64,000 nt of DNA from Rhea pennata (taxonomy: Eukaryota > Chordata > Aves > Rheiformes > Rheidae): positions 59,250,553 to 59,314,552 of the forward strand of contig NC_084702.1 in the NCBI RefSeq assembly GCF_028389875.1, written 5' to 3'. Position 1 is the stretch's first letter. Every line of letters begins with the position of its first letter. Below the pieces are notes generated by a model. That model had not been told where the DNA came from. It searched no databases and was given only the letters and a program-made list of their open reading frames with translations. This document shows positions 36,473 to 48,400 of this stretch, piece after piece. A program made the position numbers and the translations under genes.

Positions 36473-39400
36473 GTTGCAATTCAATGTCTAGAGACTGTTT
36501 TTAAGATTAGCCTGGAAGATACTCATCTTGCACCTCCACAGCATTTGATAGAGATGTTCACAAATTCTTTTCACAAGGTAAGCATTGAATTTAGATTCTG
36601 GAATTACTCTACCAATATGTGATAAGATTTCATATTGTATTCACAACCTTAAAGTGTTATATAGGTCAAAATAATGTGGAAACTTTAGGAAAATATGAAA
36701 AAAAAGTGAAATTACCATAAAAACTGGCAGAATGAGAATCTTTGGGGATAGTGGGAGGAATTAATTTCAGTCAGGCAAGGACAATTCCGTATGGAATATT
36801 ATTAAACAGTGGATGTCTCATTCTCGCTTGAAGTTAAGCATTTTGCCATTCCCAGAGATAATTGTCTGGAAAGTGCTTGAGGTTATCCACAGTTTTCTGA
36901 TGCCTCCGATTCCCATGTGGAAATAATTGAGTCATTCAGCTTTAAGAAAGGCTGTGTGAACACTAACCTTAAAATATGAACTTTTAAAACGTAGACTAGT
37001 ATTTCACATCATATAGGACTGCATGGTACAAGAAGCACAGGAACCACCACGTGGCAAAGAAAAGAGTTAGAAAATCAAGACTGTAGAAACAAATCAGTTA
37101 CTTCTCTTCTCCTTGAATTCCTTAAAATTTGTAGTGAGCTATAAGGTTTCTTTAGTGGTGGAAAGAAACCTATCTTTCTCTTTTAAGGATGTTTTAGTTC
37201 TTTCACGCTTCCTGTGCGCTACAGAAAATCTGGTTGATTGCTGGTATGGTGGAATAATTCTTCCCAGGATGAAAGAAGTTTTTTAATATGATCAGGGCTT
37301 ATATTTAATTAAAAACCTTTTTTTTATATATATCATGTACACAGAATGACATGCTGCCTTTGTCAGATTCTTTACCAGAGGATGTTGAAAAGGCTGACCA
37401 GCTGAAGGATGAAGGTTTGTAATTAATAAACAAACGTTACACTCTTGTTGGCTCCTGGGGATATTAAAATTTTTGGTTTAACGTGGATTGTGATAGTATA
37501 GCAGCTGGGTAGCACATCCCACACAAAATCTTGGGTTTATATTCTTTAGTGACTGTTATGTTGTAAGAGGGATAAATGATGTGCTCTATGTGGGATTTAA
37601 GAAAGTACAGTCTATTCTCTGCCTTACTGCTTATTGCTCAAGACATTACTTCACGTGTCATCTATTAGTTTTTAGCAATGGTCAACATTCTTTAGTAGAA
37701 ACTTTAAAGAATGAACAATTATTGTTCAGTATGTAATGGCTTTCTCTGTCCATGTAATTTTTATACAGTTTCTATTTCATATTGAAAAGGTTATCTGATA
37801 TCAAGCATTATATGCTAGTTGAATATTATAACATTGGTAAGGTTACTGTCACGTTACTAGCATCAGCATTTCATGTGATTTTTAAAGCAAATTTATATAC
37901 TTTATAAAAATGGCAGGCAGGACAGTTGTTTATTTTCCCTTTGGTAAGTTTTATTGCAGTGAACATAACAAAGAGCTGTATAGAAGAAGTCTTCACTAAT
38001 ACTGACCAAGACCGAGAAGGAATTCATTTTATTTGCTCATTCAGCGAGGAAAAAAAAAGACATAGAATGATTGCTGATATTGGTATTAGATTTATTGAAC
38101 CTTTGCAAATCATGTTCTTAATGACCTTTTGGATTTCCTAACACCTATTTGGGTTTTATAGGAAAAAATAAATATGTTTCTACTTGCAAGGCAGATGTAA
38201 TCCTCCAGGAAAAAAAGAAAAAATTCAGAATAATGACTTGGAAAAAAACAGACCATATTTGAGAATGAATTCAGAGTCTCTTGTCTTAAAATTGGCCGTC
38301 TGCAGCCATTATGAATGACAAAAAGAAAGCACAGTCCATTGCAGTTTTTTGTTTTTCTTTCTTAAGAAAAACAGTAACCTTTTCTTTGTGCTTGTTGTTG
38401 AAGTTGGTCATTACCTCTTTACTTTTGAGAATATGAGTTCAAACCAGGTTAGTTCACAAGTGAAAAGAAGTAAAAAGTAACCTACCTTTTGTGCATGCTG
38501 GCTTTTCATTTTACTGTCTGCAATTGTCAGCTCATGCAGTGAAGAATACCTGCAGCACTTAGTACAGTTATTGGAGTTTTTAGTCCAGTTCATAACAATG
38601 GATGATCTAAATCACTCACTTCTGTCTTGTCATCTGTGAACCTTTGTGTCTTTGTGAACTGGACTAAGAAAATGAAGTTAGTGTATGCTGTGCATTAGTC
38701 TTTATGTAGTGTTACTAAAGCAATTCATATCTCTACTGAAAAATTTGGAGGAGCCAGTACTTCAACAAAAGGCCACTTAATAGCCATTAGAGGCATTAGT
38801 AAGGAGTTCTGAAGTGCTTAAAATGCTTTTGCTTAATTTCCCTTAATAAAACTAGAGCTTCCTGTCCTGTTCTGTAATGCTGCTTTTGACCTATCAATCC
38901 TGATTTTAACACATGTATTATCTATCATCACTGTCATGTTTTCAGTTCTGAGTACTTCTCTGCCCTGGGCTTAGGGAGATGAATTAGATGAATTGTTAAA
39001 GTCCCTTTGAGCCATATAATTCTATCACTTCCTGGCTTTTATCTTCGTGATCCCTTACCAATGAATAACTTCTTTCACTTATTTTGCCACCAGCTTGCTC
39101 CTCCTCTGCTCTCAAATCTGCCCTGGTACCTGTAGAAATTGACTGATGAACAATGAAACAAAATCAGATAGCTCTGTTTTTTTTTCTTGGTTGTTATTTA
39201 TGAAAACCAGGAAGTAATATAATCTTCAGACAAGTAAATACTTGATTCTGTTTCCCTAATCCTGTGTATCCCTTGATGCTTTGTGCTTAATATAAGCTAT
39301 GCAGAGTAGAGAATGTGTGTGGGTTTGTATAGTATAACAGTGGATTGATCCTAAGTAGAGCTTCTAGGTATTACCACAGTATACATACTAATAATCGTAT

Positions 39401-42400
39401 TTTCACTATAGAAAGACACACATTAATTCCTAAAATAAAACTATTTCTTTTTCCATTTTAAGAATTTTTGTCTGGCATTAGAATAAAATACCACAATTGC
39501 TTTTCCTTTTGTCCCAAAATGCATAGTCTCAGCAGAAATAGTAGGTCTCTCTATTTGCTTGTTTTCCTTTAGCCAGATTCTGAGCTGAGGAGAGCAAGAT
39601 TGGTACCTATTTATACTAGCTGCAACTTAGTCCTGGATCTCAGGTCATTGTTATTTCAGAGCAGTATCGGAAATTCCAACGTTAGTGGTCACTGATAACA
39701 ATTTTGTTTTACAGAAATGTTAATTACTGCAATCTTATTGGTCACAGTTGGAATTTTAATTGGGCTAAAAAGATCAGTTATTATCTTTTAACTTGTGAAT
39801 CTCAACTCACAAGAACATACAATGTGAAGCATACCTTCACCTTAAATCAAAGGAGAGATGGGCTTCTGAAATAGAGTACAGGCGTAGTTACATTCTGTGT
39901 ATATTGCAGGCATACGTGTGATTATGGTTTCAGTTTACCTTCTCATTGACAGAGATTGCCGATATAGTTACAGTCTCTCTTATATTACTTTTGAATAGAG
40001 GTAATTTTGTACTACATCGGTGATACTTAGTTACCTAAATTTGGTTGTGTTTTTTTAAGCTCTCCAGTGCTCACAAATAAATGCAAGCGTAGTTGTTTTC
40101 GGTTAGTACTGGCATCTAGGACGGCTTGCTCCACAGTCCCTTGCATCAGAGATAGCATGCTGCACTGGCTGAAACTTTCAGCCTTTGTTTACGTAATTAT
40201 TTACATCTGTAGCAACCTGTTGACACTTTCCAAGGATCTCTTGCTTATTTTGGGATAGGGATGAAATATTTTGCCAAAATATAAGCAAGTCTGTCACTCT
40301 CCTGCCAGCTTATTTCTTGACATTGCTGGAGAGCCAGGGATTGCTTTGGGAACTCAGAACTAGGGCTTCATTTTTCCATTATTTTGTCATGGGTAAAGAA
40401 AGAAGCTACCTGCACTGCTCTGTGTCGAAGTAGAAAGAATGCAACTAAAGTGTGTTTTCTTTTGAATGAACTTACCCTAGAATTTTTTTTCCATAGAAAA
40501 GGTAAATATATTTCTAGTTTTTCACTGTAGTAGGCTACAAAGATTAAGAAATGGCAAGCTTTCTTATGGACCAGAAATACTGAATTTTGATAGCTTCTTA
40601 TGGTGAGAAATTTTAAATCTGAATCATTTTAGGCTGTCTGTGCTATACATGCTCTTCATTATCTTGAAGTACTGCATCTGTGTTATCTTGGAGTACTGCG
40701 TTCAGTTTTGGGCTCCTCAGTACGAGAGACATGGAGCTGCTGGAGAGAGTCCAGCATAGGGCTACGAAGATGATTAGAGGGCTGGAGCATCTCCCCTATG
40801 AGGAACGGCTGTGAGAGCTGGGCCTGTTTAGCTTGGAGAAGAGAAGGCTGAGAGGGGATCTTACCCATGTCTACAAATACCTTGAGAGGGGGTGTCAAGA
40901 GGATGGGGCCAAACTCTTTTCAGTGGTGCCAAGCAAGAGAACAAGAGGCAACGGACACAAACTGAAACACAGGATGTTCCACCTGAATATAAGGAAGAAT
41001 TTCTTTCCTGTTAGAGTAACAGAGCACTGGCACAGGCTGCCCAGAGAGGTTGTGGAGTCTCCTTCTCTGGAGATATTCAAAACCTGCCTTGATGCAACCA
41101 TGTCTAACAAGCTGAAGGTGACCCTGCTTGAGCAGGGGGGGTGGACTAGAAGGGACCAGAGGTCCCTTCTCATCTCAACCATTCTGTTATTTTGTGATCT
41201 TAGTGACTAAACTCTGTGAGAGCTGCACAGAAGTAGGACTTAAATGCTGCTTAGGTTTTGGTTTTGTTTAACATTACCATGTTATATGGGTAGCAAGTTG
41301 TTGGGAGATGTGAGAAGACGAGACCAAAAGGGATTTAACATATAGCCTACTGCAGTATGAAGTTTCCAAAGATACCGATGAATCTAAATTACAATGGAGG
41401 TGTTGTGGTTGAACAGCTTCTCAAAAGAATGGTCTTTGCTTAACAGCAGAAACTAACTAGACAGTATAAAATAGCAAGATGAAAGGGGGAAAGTTTGTGG
41501 CGGACTACCATATACATACACTTTTACATACATAGTAGGTACTTTTATTTGAATTATTTCATGCCAATTCTATTTAAAAGAATGTATTTCAAAAAAGTGA
41601 AGTCATAGCTGTCTTATGGATGTTATAGTGTGACTGTTTTGCTTTCCTACATGGCATTGTATCTTTTAACTACTTAAGAGCTTTCTGTAATTTCTTTCAG
41701 GCAACAATCACATGAAAGAAGAGAATTATGGTGCTGCAGTAGATTGTTATACTAGAGCTATAGAACTGGATCCAAACAATGCAGTCTATTATTGCAACAG
41801 GTAAAAACAAAATAATGCACCCCTTTTCTTTGTCAGAGTTCATGAACATAATTTTAAAGATAAATTATGAAGAAGATCAGAACAATATGAGGCTAAAAAT
41901 AGCTGCTGTTCAGGAACTAACATGTTAAATTTGTAACAGATTTATTTGAAGATATGAATATCAGAAATGAACTATCTGTATTAGCTACATGTGTAATATG
42001 GACTTTAAAGGCAGTCATATAACATGAGATCAGGTTGTTGTAAGTTAGAATCTCTATATTAAAGCATGATTTCATAATTCCAAGTCTGTTAGAAGTAGGA
42101 GCTTTAAGAGCTTCCCCCACGGTGTTCCAGTGGATCATCTGCCATCTTTCTCTCACCGTATTGACATTCCATGAAAAAGTGTCATTAACATGAGTATAGC
42201 ATTTTGGAGATTTCAAGTGTTGTTTAAGTACTCAGCATCTTTATATAGGACCTGATGAAAAAGTAACAAGACTATGTTATTGTAGATTCATAGTGTAATT
42301 AATTCCTCATTGTGCTACTGAGACGGGACCAGATGAAGTCTGGTAGAGCATGTTATCCCAAGAGCCAGGAGCGTAAACATTCAGCTATACTGTGCTGAAG

Positions 42401-45400
42401 GCCAGTACAGGAACATTAGGAGGATAAGCTGTGAGCCCTCCTGGAAGTGACCTGTCTCTACAAAGTCAGTGTAAAGCCGTCTGCTCTATACCGTTTGGTG
42501 CATCTGTTGCCAGAAGGACTTAACAACTTGAATGTAGTTAATCTGGCCTTGTGGATTTTTCTGTTTTCTGAGCTATGTTTCCATTACTTTAGTTGTTTGT
42601 GATAAATACAAGTGAAAGATTTGGTATTTAGTGACAATCATAAAGAGGCAGGAAATTCAGCTTACTAATATTACATCAAATATTCAAGACAGTTCAGAAT
42701 GTAAATTATCTATTTTTCTTGAGAAAACTGATCGCATAAGTCATTTTAGGTTTTAAATGGCTATATGTGATTCCAAAGCCTCCCAAAATGAGTAAAAGTT
42801 TCCTCATTAGATTGTGCTTAGGCACCAAATCTGTAGTTGTCAGAAGAGAAGAAATACTTCACTCTATATGCAACATCATCACAGGTTAAATGGGTGAAGA
42901 ACAAAATGCATCTTGATGTCAGTGAGCACAGTATTGTGCAAAATTATTTAAAAGAATGGCAGGCAGTTGCTTGGAATTTTGAGGGTCATGCAGTATCCAA
43001 ATAAACATAGACCTTGTTTTTTCTTCTGCTAGTTTGGAATCAGTGGAGAGTTACTGCCTCCAGCAGTATTGCTTTTTATTTGTAGCATTGAGAAGACAAA
43101 GCTGAGATCACTAAAAGTTTTAACTGGCCATATAAATTACCTGCCAACATTGGTAAACATTTTCAGTTCAAACGCAAGACTAAGCATTGTCCCTGATTTT
43201 ATCCAGTCCTTACTGAAAGGAAATTTTAGCAGTTTTGATGTTTCAGAAAGCAGAGAGAAGAGCGGTGAAAAATGTGGGCATCCTTTGAATGTTATGAAAT
43301 GGCAGTAAAAATATACTTCTTACTGGAAAAGGGCAATTGTATAAAATACTTCTATTTAAACAATGAATCTATGTAAACATTCCATTATTGAGAGTTTCAG
43401 TTCTTATAATAAGATTTGTAATGCATTTTATGTATAGTTATGTCCTGATTCTGGAACAGTTTATTAGAATTACTTATTCTTTGCCTTGTTAAAGGTGAGC
43501 CTGTGTTCTCCAAAACCCTAGTCTAGCAATTCATTTAAGCACATATTTCAGAATGCTTGCGTGTCCCACTGAATTAAAGAGAGTTGAAGCATTTTCTATA
43601 CAATGAATGAAAAGCCAGTAAAATTAAACGTGTCTAGTCCAAGTTAGCCATGGACTTGTGAATCTCTGAGCTTTTTTTCTTGTTATTGCTTTTTGACAAA
43701 GTTCTCTCTCTTCCCTGTCCACTTTTTTTTTAGGGCTGCAGCTCAAAGTAAGCTCAGCAACTACAGTGAAGCGATAAAGGACTGTGAGAGAGCCATAGCA
43801 ATAGATCCAAAATACAGCAAAGCATATGGGAGAATGGGGTAAGCTAATAAAAATCTGAGTAGACACTGAAGACTAAGTGTAAATCACTATAGATTTTCTA
43901 AAATCAGTGGAGCTATACTGTTTTACTTCAGCTGACGGTCTTAACCCGAAAGTATCGCAGTTCTCTAAAAATGATACTATTGGGCTATCACCTTTAAGCT
44001 TTATAGAGGCTGTTGATCTCAGCAATTTCGTATCAGTTTTAGTCAGTTTGCATTTTCTTCTTTCAGTTTACCAACTTTGCAAATTTAGTTTAGGAAGTCA
44101 AGATATATATAAATGTGTGTGTGCATGTGTGTATATATATATAAATATATATATAGACACACATACATATATATACATGCACACACACACACATATTTTT
44201 TTATGTCCTACCTCATTATGAGTAATAAGAATTCTGTAGTTGGAACAGTGAGTCTAGTGTGCTAATGATGCTGTTAGAGAACAAAATTCTGAAAGCATTG
44301 GGGCTTTAGTGCTAACAGGAGTAGACTTAATTTTTCTGTTCAATAACTCTCAGAAAGCAGATTTTTTTAGTAAGAGTGCTGTATCTTGTTAGTAAGTTTT
44401 CTGAGTCATGTCTGGGAGATTAACAGTGTTATCCCTTTTAGATGGTGGGTCTGATTAAGTGCTATCTCAGACAGTACTGCCAGGAATATTCTCCTGAACT
44501 GTGTATCTACTTGAGTGAAGGGCCATTGTGTTTGGAGACATGCAGCTTTGCATTTTCAATAGTCAAACATATTGTGAGGATCTGGGCTGAACACTGCTTT
44601 AGACTTCTGGCTTTTGAGATGATGTCTATCTAGTAAATTAAAAAAAAAATGCTTGGAATTGTTCTTGGAGGTCAGCTGGCACAGAATGGTCCATGTTCAT
44701 ATTATTAAACTCTGCTAGTCTGCATTATGGAGTGGACAAATTCAAACTGCCTATTGCTAAATTGCCTTGGCCTGTGTTAACTTCTGAACCGTGCCCCAGA
44801 ATTGTTTGGAATAATGCTAAGTGGCCTGGGACAAAACTCTGCCAGGGGCCATTTATCTAAGAGTAAAGATAATGGAATTCTATTCCCTGAAAATCCTCCC
44901 TGAGAGAGTTTATTTTACTAGTACTAATGCAGCCTGATTGGGTTAGATAACCTCAAAAGCCTTAGTTAATTCACTTCTAAATTACTTTTGTCTTGTTTAA
45001 CACTCCTTGATTTTGCTATATGGAGACATGTTCTAGAGATCCCCAGATTTCAGTGAGATGGAAATCACAGACTGATTTAACTGGAAATTGGAGGTTATTT
45101 TAGAGTTTTGGATGTAAGACCAGTGTGCTTTTTGATATACAGTGTAAGTGGGATCATACTTATGGGATCAAGTTTCTTTAATAGGCTGATACATTGTTAT
45201 TATGGTAGAGGATATATTTTGAGCTAGAGGGTGTTGCTTAACTCAGTAGATGGATGTAATAATTCAGTTTGCATAAGCTGAATATGGAAACAGTGCTTGC
45301 TTAGTAATATCTAAAAAGAAACAAGTGCAGAAGCTACCATCTCAACAAAAAATCGTGTGAGAAAGTTATGCTTTCCTACTGCATTACACAAATGTATCAG

Positions 45401-48400
45401 TTTTTCTGAGGATTTGACATAGGCTCTGTGTGAGTCACAAGAAAAAAAACCACAGGTGCCACAGAAAAATACAGAGACAAGAGCCATATACTCAGTTAGA
45501 GATGCCTGCAGCATAACCCAGAGAGAGCACTTGTCTAATTAGGAGGTAGGCCTGGAACTGTGAACAGAGAAACTGTTGTCCTCTGTTCTGACTCACACTG
45601 TGATCCAAAAAGCACGATTTTACATATTTTCTTTGTAAATAAGCATAATTGCATCTCAAAAATATCTGATTGTATTTCTCCTCTGATGAGAAACAACTAT
45701 TTTGGCCAAATAATGGGCCAAAATGGAGAAAGTTGTTTGAAAGCAACTATGTTAAGGGAGAAAACATGAAAATTGCATGGGTTCCTTCAGGAGCGCAGTG
45801 AGTTTCAAACTATTACTGATACATCTCATGATGGAGTTTGTAATGACTGGGACTGATGCAAGTAGCACTGAGCTCTCTTGCCTGAGACAAAAGATCTGGC
45901 AGGCTGAAACTTCTGGTTCCAATATCTGGTTCCGTAAAGCTGCAGAATTAATGTGAAGAGTATCTTTCACCTTACTTACCACTTTGTCTTTCTGAATGAT
46001 CTCTTGGATCAAAACAACTGGAGGAAATATTTAGAGGAATTCAGAGCTCTTGTGACCAATCAGAGATGCTGGATCTGGCTTGTGCTGTCAGACTAAATCA
46101 CAGTATGCCAAAGAGTTTTTAACAAATCTTGCATATATGTGAAACAGTTCTTCAGGGATCTACTACTCTGCAAAAATATATGCTTACACTAAGCAGTAGT
46201 AGTATGATAGCAAATCTTGCTTTAACTTTGTACTGAAGATAAAAATTAGTTGTGAGATGTTGTATTTAGAGCAGAAATTGTCAGTATCATTCTCTTTTGA
46301 TGCTGATTTATGTTCCAACCAGGATTTTTTTTTATTTCACATTAGGTTGGCTCTGACCTCAGTGAATAAATATGAAGAAGCAATTACGAGTTACCAAAAA
46401 GCACTCGATCTTGATCCAGAAAATGACTCTTATAAGTCAAATTTGAAAATAGCAGAACAGAAACTAAGAGACATGTCCAGTCCTGTAAGTTAGCTCTGCA
46501 TCTATTTATTTACAGTAGTTTTAACTGAGGTTTTGTAGATAAATTAATTTTCAAATGTAATTTGTTTTTAGACTGGAACTGGACTGAGTTTTGACATGGC
46601 AAGCTTGATAAACAATCCTGCCTTCATTAGTATGGTGAGTATATCTTAAGTTTTGCATTATATTGTTTTTATGACTGAATTTCTAAGAACTCTTGTTCAA
46701 TAAGTCAAGTGATTTTAGTGCTTATTATAATGGACAATTGTTTCATTATACTGAATTTAAAACTTCTCTCAGTGATTTTACACTCATATCAGTAAGTGAA
46801 ACTTGTATCTACTCTAATGCTTATCTGATTTCCAACTGATCCTATACTACTGATGAACAAAAGTATGTACAGATTAGTTATGCTGTTTTTATAGATGGCA
46901 TAAATAGCAAAATACTGGTAACAGCAAGATGAAAAGATCTCTCTTTTTTTGTTCCTCACATAAGCAGTTAGCAATGAATACAAAAAAAAAGCCTCTTAAA
47001 TGAATGGCAGTTGATTCAGATGCAACCTATCCAAGAATGAAATAACCCAATACACCTTTTTTTTCTTACCATTTCAAGTTATCCATTACTTTTGTAAGCA
47101 CAAAACTTGGAGGTGTGCAGATAATAAATACAAAAGGGCTTTCCTTTACTTCTAATACACTAGAAGGTTGTGGTTTTCTCCCTTGGTCTTTCTCCATAGA
47201 TGGCTTTCTCAGCAAGATGTTATGGATTAACTTAGAAGAATAGGATTGGGAGGAAAAATGAAAAAATCAAAAAATTTATTATAAAACTGTTAAGACTTTA
47301 CTACCTCTCTGGCACCTCCTGTAGGACAGAACATTTCAACCAGTGCTTCAGCATGGAAAAGCACTGCATGAGAGAGATCGAGATCTGGTCTAATACTGCC
47401 TTCTAGATAATAGAGATGGTAAGCAAGGAGGAAGAAGTGAGCGAGTTCTCCAGTGGCATTAATGATTAAAAGCACTGGAACTCCATGTACCGCTTTGCTG
47501 GCCATGTGACTTATTTAGTCAGTCTGCATCTGCTTAGAGTCAAAAATGTATTCTTCAATATGGAGCTAACTGTGGGGCAAGAATTTTTTTCTGTCACTTC
47601 CAGAAGATGCATGGCAAAGTAAGTAGAACAGAGGGCATTCAGCTAGAATCGAATGTGGTCGGTTTGTTGTTGTTTTAAATTGACTGTGACCCTGAGAAAA
47701 TTCCTTTTGGCCGCCAATTTTTGCCCAAACCTAGATCGGAGTCATTGCTGATGCTGGAGAGAACAAAAGCTGAATTTGGCATTTTATGTTCAACGGTAGA
47801 CTGGAGAAGACAACTGATTTACTTTGGAGAGGTTTTGGGGAAATATATTTTGATCAAAAAAATAAATAGTGTGTGTCTATTTTTACATTTGACAAGATCA
47901 GTGAACAAGCAGATACTCCATTGTGCCTGTTAGTCTTGTGTTCATACAGCCATTGATTTCCATAGGAATTACAATACTAACTTTAAAGCATCGTTTGGCT
48001 TATTCTGTAGTATCTGTCCATATATACTCTTACCCTATGGTAAATACAGTATAATTTTTGAGGTATGTCATTAATGAGAAATTTAATAGTTTTGTGCTTA
48101 CTACAAAGTAAGAAAATGTTCAGATTACCACAAAACCATGAGACAAAGTAGATCCACAGCCTGGTTTACTCTGCAGTATTATATTCATGTGGCCATAGCC
48201 TTAACAGCTTATATCCCCTTTAGTAATAGCTGTAAAATTAATTTATATAATCTGGGAACCAATAAAAACCAAACCTTTCCCAGTAAAGCCCGATAGCAAA
48301 CCTTAGACCTTAGAAGTCTGAGTTTAATATTTTGGTTTTAGGGTACTGGGGTTTTGTGTTTCTTGTCTTGATGTTCTATTTTTTATGTCTGACTCCGAAT

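Larger units (their letters stand above)
32240..36473 (+). other. SGTB: SGTB intron 2 (about 4.2 kb)
   Basis: AT-rich. It contains a T29 run (35776-35804), an AT-alternating patch near 36174-36200 and the CT microsatellite that abuts the next exon. Chance ORFs near 33825-34091 on both strands show no recognisable similarity. Confidence 0.85.

Noticed and set aside
40833-41210. 125-codon plus-strand ORF as a possible SGTB alternative exon or new gene
   Set aside because: Its sequence is the C-terminal end of CR1 reverse transcriptase, with CR1 3' tail repeats after it.
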